In this document: one piece after another, positions 48,796 through 56,756 of the stretch | Layout of the letters: every line of letters begins with the position of its first letter | Numbering within the stretch: position 1 is the stretch's first letter | NCBI RefSeq assembly: GCF_010092505.1 | Contig: NZ_CP048021.1 | Coordinates: forward strand, 1,426,001 to 1,490,000 | Origin: Virgibacillus sp. MSP4-1 | GTDB lineage: Bacteria > Bacillota > Bacilli > Bacillales > Alkalibacillaceae | DNA: 64,000 nucleotides | Reading direction: 5' to 3' | The notes under the pieces: generated by a model | Told to the model about the DNA's origin: nothing | Databases searched by the model: none | The model's input: the letters and a program-made list of their open reading frames with translations, nothing else | Made by a program: the position numbers and the translations under genes

Positions 48796-49416
48796 TTACG
48801 GAATGAGAATTTCATCTTTAAAATTGTCTACAGTTTTTTCACCAATGCCTGAAACATTCATTAATTCTTCGGCATTACGAAACCGGCCATTTTCTTCCCG
48901 ATATTGAATAATGGCTTGTGCTTTGGCCTCACCAATTCCCTTTAACTTCATCAGTTCTTCTGCAGATGCATAATTTATACGGATTTTATGACTTCCTTTG
49001 CCTGTTTCTTCAACCTCTTTGTATTGATTGGCTTCCAGAACAACAATGGCCATTTCATCATAGACCCTTTCGGCTAGATTCACCGATAACGGATCTGCTG
49101 TTTCAGATAGTCCTCCTGCCATCGTTATGGCATCATCTACTCTCGCATTAGCAGTCAGCTCATAAACCCCCGGATTCTTAACCGCTCCTTTTATATCGAC
49201 AACAATCGCAGAATTCTTCTTTTTCTCTTCTGCTTTAAGATCTTTTTCTTCCATTAGATTGCTGTCAGAATCATTCGCACCCATATCTTCCTTCACGACT
49301 TTCATATCATCCTGATTATTACTTGTAAAAATCAAAATCAACATAAAGATAATGATGATACCAGCTAACCATACTTTAAATAAAGTTTGCTTATTCACTT
49401 TCATTGTTATTTTCAT
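48796..49416 (-). CDS. comEA: Competence DNA receptor ComEA
   Basis: Membrane-anchored DNA-binding protein that receives double-stranded DNA for uptake. The 206-residue protein has one N-terminal membrane segment (about 13-30), an acidic linker, a SLBB-type domain (VVDIKGAVKNPGVYEL, about 72-87) and a C-terminal helix-hairpin-helix pair (INYASAEELMKLKGIGEAKA, about 149-168, then LMNVSGIGEKTVDNF). The start is ambiguous between 49416 and an ATG 12 bases later because AGAGG is badly spaced for both. Confidence 0.93.
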   Translation of the reverse strand: MKITMKVNKQTLFKVWLAGIIIIFMLILIFTSNNQDDMKVVKEDMGANDSDSNLMEEKDLKAEEKKKNSAIVVDIKGAVKNPGVYELTANARVDDAITMAGGLSETADPLSVNLAERVYDEMAIVVLEANQYKEVEETGKGSHKIRINYASAEELMKLKGIGEAKAQAIIQYREENGRFRNAEELMNVSGIGEKTVDNFKDEILIP

Positions 49417-49489
49417 GACCTCTTTTCATAAATAAAGAATTATAAACATACAAATAGAAAAGACAATAGGGTGTAAAGGAGGGTGCGGA

Positions 49490-50314
49490 ATGAAATGGGG
49501 AGTCATCGGAACAGGAAACATGGGAAGTGTACTCATTGACGCATGGTTAACGAGCGGGGTCATTGAACAGGATGATTTGTGGATTCATAATCGAACATTA
49601 TCAAGAGCTTTCGACATTGCTGACCAGTATCCTTCCCTTCATGTATCGACCACAGCAGAAAAAGTTGTTAAGCAGTCGGATATTATTTTTATCTGTGTAA
49701 AGCCTTTACAAGTGATTCCTTTACTGGAGCAAATCCATAAATATTTACGCCCTGAACAGTGTATTGTGTCCATTACCAGTCCCATTTCAGTTGAAGAACT
49801 GAATGATACCGTTCCATGTCAAACGGCAAGAATTATCCCAAGTATTACGAACAGAGCCTTACAAGGAGCAACTTTGCTGACCTTTCCTGAAGATATTCAG
49901 CCGACCATGAAGGCTTATCTTATTCAAAGCTGTAAATTATTTTCAGTTCCGGTTGAAATAGATGAATCCATAACGAGAGTTTCTTCTGACATTGTGTCAT
50001 GTGGCCCAGCATTCCTCAGTTATTTAATCCAGACGTTTGTTCAGGCTGCAAATGAATATGCTCATTTAGACAAAGAGCGGGGAATGATTTTTGCTGAACA
50101 AATGATTGTGGGGTTTGGAAAGTTAATTGAAGAAGGTCACTATTCACTAAAAAGTCTGCAGGAAAAAGTAACTGTAAAGGGCGGAGTTACCGGCGAAGGT
50201 CTTAAAGTGCTGGAAAAAGAAGTCGGGGACTTATTTCACCATATTTATGAGGCAACCCATACTAAGTATTCCCATGACCGAAAAGAAGTTGAACAACAGG
50301 TTACTAAATCATAA
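49490..50314 (+). CDS. comER: ComER, pyrroline-5-carboxylate reductase-like protein
   Basis: 274-residue NAD(P)-binding protein of the ProC family, encoded divergently from comEA as in Bacillus. It has the Rossmann GTGNMGSVL (about 7-15) and the ProC-like C-terminal motif VTVKGGVTGEGL (about 226-237), where true enzymes have a TSPGGTT-like sequence. That change suggests that it is not a normal proline biosynthesis enzyme. In Bacillus ComER has been linked to sporulation and biofilm onset. AAAGGAGGG precedes ATG 49490. Confidence 0.88.
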   Translation: MKWGVIGTGNMGSVLIDAWLTSGVIEQDDLWIHNRTLSRAFDIADQYPSLHVSTTAEKVVKQSDIIFICVKPLQVIPLLEQIHKYLRPEQCIVSITSPISVEELNDTVPCQTARIIPSITNRALQGATLLTFPEDIQPTMKAYLIQSCKLFSVPVEIDESITRVSSDIVSCGPAFLSYLIQTFVQAANEYAHLDKERGMIFAEQMIVGFGKLIEEGHYSLKSLQEKVTVKGGVTGEGLKVLEKEVGDLFHHIYEATHTKYSHDRKEVEQQVTKS

Positions 50315-50370
50315 TTCGACATAACCCGAGGAAATCCTTTTATTTTTTTCAAATCATCTCCCATATCCGT

Positions 50371-50406
50371 AAAAGACACTTAGCAAAGGGGCTGCTAAGT
50401 GTCTTT
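50371..50406. terminator. Bidirectional terminator between comER and the GNAT gene
   Basis: AAAAGACACTTAGC pairs with GCTAAGTGTCTTT around a 9-base loop. T-rich on plus and, through the AAAA, on minus. Confidence 0.85.
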
Positions 50407-50410
50407 GTGT

Positions 50411-50911
50411 TTATACATTTCGACCGAGAATTATTAAGTCTCTTTTTTTTCCGTCCAACTCCGCAACACCAGGCAGGTGTCCCCATTTTTCAAAATAGAA
50501 ATGAGAGAACAAACGTAAACTGTGGTGATTATGAGCAAAAATAAATGCAATCAGAACATCAATATTAAGGCCTGGGCAGGCTTGAATAACTTTATTCAGC
50601 ATATCCTTCCCAAGTCCTTTTCCCCGAAAACCCTGATGAAGATAAATACTGATCTCGGCGGTAGCATCATATGCCGGTCTTCCATAAAAGGATTGAAAGC
50701 TTATCCATCCGCATAATTGTCCTTCATATTCAGCCACCCACAAAGGTCTGCGATCAAGGGTGTGCTCCTCAAACCAGGGCAAACTGTCATGAACAGTCAC
50801 AGGCTCCGTATCCGCAGTGACCATTCTGCCAGGTATGGTTGAATTATAAATATCAATAATGGCCGGCAAATCTTCGGCCCTGGCGTTTCGATATGTAAGT
50901 GCTGCTGTCAT
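50411..50911 (-). CDS. GNAT-family N-acetyltransferase (phosphinothricin acetyltransferase-like)
   Basis: 166-residue acetyl-CoA-dependent acetyltransferase of the PAT/YwnH type. It has RNARAEDLPAIIDIYN (about 8-23), the acetyl-CoA loop QGFRGKGLGKDML (about 93-105) and ending motifs HNHHSLRLF and FEKWGHLPGV that are typical of the phosphinothricin/methionine sulfone subgroup. It is the last gene of the yqeG operon, 15 bases after yqeM, and is not found at this position in B. subtilis, so it was added in this lineage. The substrate is unknown. Confidence 0.85.
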   Translation of the reverse strand: MTAALTYRNARAEDLPAIIDIYNSTIPGRMVTADTEPVTVHDSLPWFEEHTLDRRPLWVAEYEGQLCGWISFQSFYGRPAYDATAEISIYLHQGFRGKGLGKDMLNKVIQACPGLNIDVLIAFIFAHNHHSLRLFSHFYFEKWGHLPGVAELDGKKRDLIILGRNV

Positions 50912-50926
50912 AATAGGCCTCTCTTT

Positions 50927-51655
50927 CTACTTGCTGCACACAAAAAAGATCCGGTCTCCCTGTTCATCCAATTCTTCCGTCGAAAAATCACTATAAATAC
51001 CAAGCACTCTAAATCCTGCTTCCTCTGCTTTAGATTTATAAAATTCAGGAGGAAACGTCCGCTGAATGTGATACTCATCAAATCTTCTGTAAGAATCATG
51101 GTCATCCCTGATAAAAAACGTTAAATCATGCTCTACGGACGAAGGATATTCACCCTCATCACAAAACCAGATATAAGATACCTCTTCCCGTACCTCGGCA
51201 AAGGTCTCATTAGCAAGTACTTCATTCATGTAAAATTCCGAATGTACATCAAATACAAATAACCCATCCTTCTGAAGCTGCTTATAGATCTGCAGGAAAC
51301 TCTTTTGGATCTCTTCTTCTTCTGTAATATAATTCAGAACATCGCAGAAACTTATCGCCACATCATATCGCACAGGACTTTCAAACGACCGGATATCCTG
51401 GTGGACCCAGGTCACGTTGGTACTTTTATTTTGAGCTATCGAAAGCATCTCCTCAGATAAATCCATCCCTGTTACCTCGTAATGAAGATCGGCTAGGCGA
51501 ATAGAAATCTCTCCTGTACCACACCCGATATCCACTACAGAATAAGCTTCAGGTCGATATTGTTTAAGTGTTTTCAAGATAAATTGAATCCACAAATCAT
51601 AAGGGGCCTCACTCATTAATTCATCGTAAACATACGCAAATTTTTGATAAGACAT
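50927..51655 (-). CDS. yqeM: Class I SAM-dependent methyltransferase YqeM
   Basis: 242-residue predicted methyltransferase with SAM motif VVDIGCGTGEISIRLA (about 41-56) and GMDLSEEML (about 63-71). It belongs to the YqeM family conserved next to rsfS; the substrate is not known. The start follows the rsfS stop by three bases. Ribosome and nucleotide genes in the same operon suggest an RNA or small-molecule substrate, but this is only inference. Confidence 0.88.
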   Translation of the reverse strand: MSYQKFAYVYDELMSEAPYDLWIQFILKTLKQYRPEAYSVVDIGCGTGEISIRLADLHYEVTGMDLSEEMLSIAQNKSTNVTWVHQDIRSFESPVRYDVAISFCDVLNYITEEEEIQKSFLQIYKQLQKDGLFVFDVHSEFYMNEVLANETFAEVREEVSYIWFCDEGEYPSSVEHDLTFFIRDDHDSYRRFDEYHIQRTFPPEFYKSKAEEAGFRVLGIYSDFSTEELDEQGDRIFFVCSK

Positions 51656-51658
51656 CGG

Positions 51659-52024
51659 CTACTCTTCACTCTTCGCAAATAAAGTTTCTTCAGGTACCCT
51701 CTGTGCATCGCCCCATAAACGTTCCAAATTATAGTAATTACGTTCCTCTTTATGAAAAATATGACAAACCACATCATCCAGATCGACTAAAACCCAGCGA
51801 GCCTGCTCATAGCCTTCAAGCTTTTTAACATCCAACCCACTTTCTTCTACTTTATCCTTGATTTCACGGGCGATGGACTGAACCTGACGCTCATTATTGC
51901 CATGACATATCAGAAAATAATCAGCAATGAGGGAAACATCCTTCATATCCAGAGCTACAATGTCTTTACCTTGTTTATCTTCAGATGCTGCTGCTACGAT
52001 CTGTAATAGATCTTTACTCTCCAT
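51659..52024 (-). CDS. rsfS: Ribosome silencing factor RsfS
   Basis: Binds ribosomal protein L14 and blocks subunit joining during starvation. The 121-residue protein has SLIADYFLICHGNNERQVQS (about 29-48) and the C-terminal RWVLVDLDDVVCHIFH (about 76-91), both family hallmarks. The frame opens at ATG 52033, which has GGAGGA immediately next to it. ATG 52024 (MESKDLLQIV) is better spaced and matches YqeL, so I used it. Confidence 0.93.
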   Translation of the reverse strand: MESKDLLQIVAAASEDKQGKDIVALDMKDVSLIADYFLICHGNNERQVQSIAREIKDKVEESGLDVKKLEGYEQARWVLVDLDDVVCHIFHKEERNYYNLERLWGDAQRVPEETLFAKSEE

Positions 52025-52041
52025 TCCTTCCATTCCTCCAA

Positions 52042-52611
52042 TTATGAACTCAAGATTTTTGTAAAATGATTATACGCATAGAATGTATCAGGATAAATCG
52101 TTGCCTCTTTACTCATTAAGAACTCAATTGTATTATGCAGGGACATTTGACAAGCCTTATCCAGGTCCTTCCATGCCATTTCTCTTACTTCATGAACACC
52201 GGGAAAATTCCTTCCAGGCTCAATATAATCCGCTAAAAATACGATTTTTTCTAATTTACCCATGTGAGCCCTGCCTGTTGTATGGTACCTGATGGCATCA
52301 AGGATTTCCTGGTCTTCTATACCGTACTTTTGTTTGACTAAATAAGCCCCGGCAGGACCATGCCATAATTCATGATGGTAATCCAGTAAATCTTTCGGCA
52401 GATAGCTTACTGTCTGAATGATTTGTTTCATTTCTTCTTTAGGCCAGTATTTGGCAAGATCGTGAAAGGCTGCCGCTATTTCTGTCTGATATAGATCAGC
52501 TCGATAAATCTGTGCAAGCTTAACCGCTGTATCGACTACCCTTTTCGTATGATCAAATCGTTCCTGTTTTAAATACGGCCGAACCTGTTCCAAAGCATCA
52601 TTCAAATCCAT
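52042..52611 (-). CDS. yqeK: HD-domain Ap4A hydrolase YqeK
   Basis: 189-residue HD-superfamily hydrolase. Characterised members split diadenosine tetraphosphate symmetrically into ADP. It has RFDHTKRV (about 18-25), the HD pair AAFHDLAKYWP (about 47-57), HGPAGAYLV and RYHTTGRAHM (about 108-117). It starts 14 bases before the nadD stop, so it is translationally coupled to NAD synthesis. Confidence 0.92.
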   Translation of the reverse strand: MDLNDALEQVRPYLKQERFDHTKRVVDTAVKLAQIYRADLYQTEIAAAFHDLAKYWPKEEMKQIIQTVSYLPKDLLDYHHELWHGPAGAYLVKQKYGIEDQEILDAIRYHTTGRAHMGKLEKIVFLADYIEPGRNFPGVHEVREMAWKDLDKACQMSLHNTIEFLMSKEATIYPDTFYAYNHFTKILSS

Positions 52612-53167
52612 ATAAACCCTTCTCCCTTATATAGTCTAATACATCTTTTTTCATCCAGTAATAAACCGGCCTGCCCTCTTCCAGTCGTTCTCTTAGCCGG
52701 GAGGAAGATATTTCTACAATGGGTACATTTACAAATTTTATCGGATAGGGACTCGATAAAGGGTATCCCTGACGCTCAACCCCGACAAATTGAACGAGAG
52801 AAACTAATTCGTCAATTTTATGCCAATGAGGCAAATATTCGACCATGTCTCCACCAATGATAAAATAAAAATCATCATCCGGGTAATCCTCTTTAAGAGC
52901 TTTGATGGTATCAAGAGTATAAGAAATCCCCGCTCGTTCAAGCTCAATCGTTTTCAGGCGAAAATGAGGGTTCCCGCTTATCGATCGTTCAACCATATTT
53001 TTGCGATGGATTGAATCCGTTGTTTTCGTGTCCTTATGCGGTGGGACATAGGTCGGAATAAACCAGATTTCATCCAGTTGAAGCTGCTCATAAATTTCTT
53101 CAGCGATAATTAGATGCCCAATATGCGGGGGATCAAATGTACCACCAAACAATCCGATTCTTCTCAT
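52598..53167 (-). CDS. nadD: Nicotinate-mononucleotide adenylyltransferase
   Basis: Makes nicotinic acid adenine dinucleotide in NAD biosynthesis. The 189-residue protein has GLFGGTFDPPHIGHL (about 5-19, with the HxGH nucleotidyl-transfer motif) and VEISSSRLRERL near 150-161, the ISSTxxR-type motif. The frame opens at 53173, but AAAGG is better spaced for ATG 53167 (MRRIGLFGG). Confidence 0.95.
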   Translation of the reverse strand: MRRIGLFGGTFDPPHIGHLIIAEEIYEQLQLDEIWFIPTYVPPHKDTKTTDSIHRKNMVERSISGNPHFRLKTIELERAGISYTLDTIKALKEDYPDDDFYFIIGGDMVEYLPHWHKIDELVSLVQFVGVERQGYPLSSPYPIKFVNVPIVEISSSRLRERLEEGRPVYYWMKKDVLDYIREKGLYGFE

Positions 53168-53182
53168 GTACATCTACCTTTT

Positions 53183-53473
53183 CTATGGTAATTCAATTTG
53201 TTTGTTTTCCGTTGATTCCTTGTAAAGGACAATGGTATGACCGATTAACTGGACAAGCTCGCTTTCAGATTTTTCGGCCATTTCCCTGGCAACATCATTT
53301 TTATCCTCAAAATTGTTTTGCAAAATACTGACCTTTATTAATTCCCGTTTTTCCAAAGCTTCCTTTACCTGAATAATTAAATTCTCGTTAATCCCGGCCT
53401 TTCCAATTTGAAATATTGGCTTTAAATGATGTGCCTGTGAACGTAAATATCTTTTCTGTTTTCCGGTTAACAT
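53183..53473 (-). CDS. yhbY: CRM-domain RNA-binding protein YhbY
   Basis: 96-residue ribosome-assembly protein associated with pre-50S particles (YqeI in Bacillus). It starts MLTGKQKRYLRSQAHHLKPI and has IFQIGKAGINENLI (about 20-33), with the GxxG-like loop of the CRM fold. It overlaps the aroE stop by seven bases. Confidence 0.94.
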   Translation of the reverse strand: MLTGKQKRYLRSQAHHLKPIFQIGKAGINENLIIQVKEALEKRELIKVSILQNNFEDKNDVAREMAEKSESELVQLIGHTIVLYKESTENKQIELP

Positions 53474-54315
53474 GATGAACCACCTTTCAATTTCTGCTCT
53501 AATTCCTGAAGTAGATACCCTGGATGAATGCTTCTGCCTGTCCAGAGCTCAAAAGCAAGGGCTGCCTGGTATAGAAGCATTCCATGACCATAATGAATCT
53601 TTGCACCCTTTTCCTTAGCTGTTTTTAAAAAACAGGTTTCGATTGGATTATAAATTATATCACTCACTATTGTGTTCTGTCTTAGGGTTTGTAATTGAAG
53701 CGGCATCATTCCATCATTTGGAGCCATTCCAATACTCGTAGTCTGTATGATTAAATCATATTGATGAAGATTCTGCTCCGCTTCTTTTAGTGTGTACAGG
53801 GTGGTATTTACATGAGCTTCTCTGATATCAAGCAGTCCTTCTGCACGTTCCCTGGTTCGATTTGCTATATCAATAACCGGAAACGCCTCCTGATTCATAG
53901 CATCGTATATCCCTCTGGCCGCTCCCCCGGCACCAATTAGTAATACAGACTTCACACTAGTATCCAACTCAGGGAAGCTTTGCTTTAGAGACCTTATGTA
54001 GCCCCTTCCATCGGTATTATACCCTGTCCATGTCCCATACTGATTTACAACTGTATTGACTGCACCAATGGCTCTTGCACGAGGATCCAGGTCATCAGTA
54101 TACCGGATAACCGTTTCCTTAAACGGGATCGTAACATTAAACCCATCGACATTCATCCTTCTAAAAGTATCAAAGCTTTCCTTAAGTTCTTCCTCCTTTA
54201 TTTCATAAGGGCGGTAAATTCCATTGATTCCGGTTTCTTTCATAAATTGCTGATGAATCCATGGAGACAGCGTATGTTTTATCGGATTCCCAATCACACC
54301 TAACAAATATCCCAC
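53467..54315 (-). CDS. aroE: Shikimate dehydrogenase
   Basis: NADPH-dependent reduction of 3-dehydroshikimate in aromatic amino acid synthesis. The 282-residue protein has GVIGNPIKHTLSPWIHQ (about 6-22), NVTIPFKETVI with the catalytic lysine (about 60-70), and the NADP-binding VLLIGAGGAARGI (about 125-137). The start is GTG 54315 behind GGAGAG. It lies 94 bases after yqeH, in which I see no terminator. Confidence 0.95.
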   Translation of the reverse strand: MGYLLGVIGNPIKHTLSPWIHQQFMKETGINGIYRPYEIKEEELKESFDTFRRMNVDGFNVTIPFKETVIRYTDDLDPRARAIGAVNTVVNQYGTWTGYNTDGRGYIRSLKQSFPELDTSVKSVLLIGAGGAARGIYDAMNQEAFPVIDIANRTRERAEGLLDIREAHVNTTLYTLKEAEQNLHQYDLIIQTTSIGMAPNDGMMPLQLQTLRQNTIVSDIIYNPIETCFLKTAKEKGAKIHYGHGMLLYQAALAFELWTGRSIHPGYLLQELEQKLKGGSSC

Positions 54316-54409
54316 TATAAAACTCTCCCTATGATTGAAGTTTCATTTTTCCTATGTCCGTGATTCCCCTTTTATGATCGGGCCAGCAGGCAATATTCAT
54401 CGATCCAAT

Positions 54410-55507
54410 CTAAATTAATGCCTTACGTACAGATACCCGTACTCCATCCGGAATGTAGGTCGTAACTGTCGTATTTGCTTCTGTAACAGTCACCCAGCCC
54501 AGTCCGGAGAATACAATATCGGATTTTTCTTTAATATGAAAAGTTTTCGGTTTTAATTCCGGCAGATGTTGCAACGTTTCCTTATTTGGCGGAGATAGCA
54601 TCTCTCCCGCATGATCAGCATACAGTTGATCAGCTTTTTCTGTTTTGGTCCGGTGTATCATTAATTCATTTGAAAAATAGCAGACATAGGACCCATTATT
54701 TCCCTTTTCAATATCCAGTCGTGCTAATCCTCCAAAATATAAGGTCTGCTGTTCATTTAATTGATACACACGTGCTTTTATTTCCTTTTTCGGTGTTATC
54801 GTCTTCAAATCCTGTTCCGATATATAATGAGCCATCTGATATCGATTGATAACACCGGGTGTATCATACAAGGATGCCTGGTCATCAAGAGGAATATCGA
54901 TAAATCCTAAAGTTGTACCTGGAAAATAGGACGTTGTAATGGCCTCTTTTTCTCCTGTGGTATCCTGTATCAGATAATTAATAAAAGTCGATTTGCCTGT
55001 GTTTGTAGCCCCTACCACATATACGTCCCGGCCACGTCTGAGATCTTCCATTCCTTCTTTAACTTCCTCAATCCCCATTCCTTTTTTCGCGGAGATTAAG
55101 AAAACATCCTGAACCTTAAGCCCCAAATCTTTGGCCTCTTTACGCATCCACTGCTTAATTTTATTTGTATTTGTCGATTTCGGTAACAAATCCGCTTTGT
55201 TTCCTACTAATAAAATTGGATTATTACCTGTAAAACGAGGCAGACCTGGAATAAAACTTCCATTAAAATCAAAAATGTCCACGATATTTACAATTAACGC
55301 ATTGGATTGACCGATTTCATTCAGCATTCTTAGAAAATCATCATCCGTCAATGACACATCCTGAACCTCGTTATAGTGCCTTAGCCGAAAGCAGCGTTTA
55401 CAGGTTATATGATCCCGGTTTAATGCGGATGCAGGAGCATATCCCACCTCATTGGGATCCTCTGTTTGTATCTTTGCCCCGCATCCCTGACAAATGATCT
55501 CTTCCAT
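54410..55507 (-). CDS. yqeH: Circularly permuted GTPase YqeH
   Basis: Ribosome-assembly GTPase for the 30S subunit. The 365-residue protein starts with a zinc finger (CQGCGAKIQ and CKRCFRLRHY, about 5-45). The GTPase motifs are in permuted order: G4 NKADLLP (about 102-108), G1 GATNTGKSTFIN (about 166-177), G3 DTPG. YqeH and YqeG are adjacent in most Bacilli. Confidence 0.95.
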   Translation of the reverse strand: MEEIICQGCGAKIQTEDPNEVGYAPASALNRDHITCKRCFRLRHYNEVQDVSLTDDDFLRMLNEIGQSNALIVNIVDIFDFNGSFIPGLPRFTGNNPILLVGNKADLLPKSTNTNKIKQWMRKEAKDLGLKVQDVFLISAKKGMGIEEVKEGMEDLRRGRDVYVVGATNTGKSTFINYLIQDTTGEKEAITTSYFPGTTLGFIDIPLDDQASLYDTPGVINRYQMAHYISEQDLKTITPKKEIKARVYQLNEQQTLYFGGLARLDIEKGNNGSYVCYFSNELMIHRTKTEKADQLYADHAGEMLSPPNKETLQHLPELKPKTFHIKEKSDIVFSGLGWVTVTEANTTVTTYIPDGVRVSVRKALI

Positions 55508-55510
55508 ATG

Positions 55511-56026
55511 TTATTCCTCCCAGGTGATTAGGCCTTTTTTACGGAACCAATTCAAAATCAGTCGCTCTATTTTACGATTTACCTTTGTCATCGCTCCATC
55601 TGTTTCTACAACCGGTACGACTAAAATGGTATAGAAACGCGAGGAATTACCGCCTAACACATCTGTTAATAATTGATCTCCAACAACAACAATTTCCTCT
55701 TTTTTTAAATTCATTTCTTTTTGAGCTTTTTTAAAAGCTCTGGATAATGGCTTTCTGGCTTTATATACAAAAGGGACATTTAAGGGTGTGGAAAAATGAC
55801 GAACCCTTTCCTCATTATTATTAGATATCACAGTAACCTGGATACCATGATCTTTCATTAACTTAAACCACGCGACAATTTCTTCTGTGGCATCCTTCTG
55901 ATCCCAGGCCACCAATGTATTATCCAGATCTGTAATAATACCTTTAATGTTCTTTTCCTTGAGCTTTTCCGGTGTAATTTCAAACACCGTTTTCACATGT
56001 TCATTCGGCAGGAACTTCTTTAGCAA
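55511..56026 (-). CDS. yqeG: HAD-superfamily phosphatase YqeG
   Basis: 171-residue HAD phosphatase of the IIIA subfamily; its substrate is uncertain. It has the nucleophile motif IITDLDNTLVAWD (about 30-42), VISNNNEER (about 70-78) and VVGDQLLTDVLGG (about 112-124). The open frame begins at GTG 56035, but GAGGTG is spaced for TTG 56026 (MLKKFLPNEH), which agrees with the B. subtilis start. It heads the eight-gene operon down to yqeM. Confidence 0.92.
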   Translation of the reverse strand: MLKKFLPNEHVKTVFEITPEKLKEKNIKGIITDLDNTLVAWDQKDATEEIVAWFKLMKDHGIQVTVISNNNEERVRHFSTPLNVPFVYKARKPLSRAFKKAQKEMNLKKEEIVVVGDQLLTDVLGGNSSRFYTILVVPVVETDGAMTKVNRKIERLILNWFRKKGLITWEE

Positions 56027-56062
56027 CACCTTCACCTCTGATTCTACTCTAGTAACAATAAC

Positions 56063-56091
56063 ATCATATACAATTTATACATATTGTTCAA
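56063..56091 (-). promoter_or_regulatory. Sigma-A promoter of the yqeG operon
   Basis: Minus strand TTGAAC (56086-56091), 17 bases, TATGAT (56063-56068). It is adjacent to the DnaA-box cluster, so DnaA might influence it too. Confidence 0.65.
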
Positions 56092-56162
56092 AGAAAATTC
56101 GCCTATTTAACCTAACTATTTATATGCTGATCGGTTTTAGTTTTGCCAAAAACCTTTCGACA

Positions 56163-56270
56163 TTTTCCACAAAAATTCGAGTGTGGATAACTTTATTCAC
56201 ACAATCAACAGCTATAAACCAGCACTTTTTATCATTCACACACAACTTATACACATCTTTGTGTGGATAG
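56163..56270. promoter_or_regulatory. DnaA-box cluster upstream of sda
   Basis: Six 9-mers fit or nearly fit the DnaA box TTATCCACA: TTTTCCACA (56163), TGTGGATAA (56182, perfect on minus), TTATTCACA (56193), TCATTCACA (56232), TTATACACA (56247) and TGTGGATAG (56262, minus). They lie within 108 bases between the divergent yqeG and sda promoters. In B. subtilis sda is a direct DnaA target with such a cluster. Confidence 0.85.
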
Positions 56271-56344
56271 GTGAATGATTGTGCAATCTTTTCTTTCGTG
56301 ATAAAGTAAAAATATAAAATTGACAAGCACATGAAAACCGCTCT

Positions 56345-56372
56345 GTGACAGCATTTGTCCCTGGTTTATTAT
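56345..56372 (+). promoter_or_regulatory. Candidate sigma-A promoter of sda
   Basis: GTGACA (56345-56350), 16 bases, TATTAT (56367-56372), about 60 bases before the sda ATG and directly after the DnaA boxes. Confidence 0.45.
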
Positions 56373-56435
56373 ATTAATACAAGGGATATCAGGAGTTTAA
56401 GTTAGGAGGTGACTTGCCTTTAATTGGCTTCCCAT

Positions 56436-56576
56436 ATGGAACATTTATCTGACGAGCTATTAATCGAGTCCTATTATAAGGCATGTGAATTAGACTTAAG
56501 CAAGGAGTTTATTGCACTCATTGAAAAAGAAATAAAAAGGAGATCCCTGACTCATAAAATTAGACAAACCAGTTAA
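56436..56576 (+). CDS. sda: Sporulation inhibitor Sda
   Basis: 46-residue checkpoint protein that binds sporulation histidine kinases such as KinA and stops Spo0A activation while replication is active. It reads [20 protein letters not shown] and [15 protein letters not shown], the helical hairpin typical of Sda. AGGAGGTGA (56404-56412) is 23 bases before ATG 56436 and 11 before an in-frame TTG (56424, adding MASH), so neither start has normal spacing. DnaA control is suggested by the upstream boxes. The gene has its own terminator. Confidence 0.9.
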   Translation: MEHLSDELLIESYYKACELDLSKEFIALIEKEIKRRSLTHKIRQTS

Positions 56577-56608
56577 TATGGATGCTCCGTTTATATATTC
56601 AGCCCCCC

Positions 56609-56638
56609 CCCCTGGGACAAATAGCTTTGTCCCAGGGG
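56609..56638 (+). terminator. Terminator of sda
   Basis: CCCCTGGGACAAA and TTTGTCCCAGGGG, a perfect 13-bp stem with a 4-base loop, followed by ATTTTATTTG. A run of ten C (56603-56612) overlaps its left arm. Confidence 0.82.
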
Positions 56639-56756
56639 ATTTTATTTGCTCCCCTGCAGGTTTTGTTTGTAGAATAAATGGTATATGAGTCATAGATTCA
56701 TGATAAAATGAGAAAGATATGTGTGTTCAATCTTTGGCAGGGAGGATTTCGATTCA

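Noticed and set aside
49417-49489. ComK boxes between comEA and comER
   Set aside because: No AAAA-N5-TTTT pair with correct spacing is visible in the short divergent spacer, although ComK control would be expected from B. subtilis.
56120-56332. 70-residue minus-strand frame over the DnaA-box region
   Set aside because: The region is explained by DnaA boxes and divergent promoters; the frame has no ribosome-binding site.
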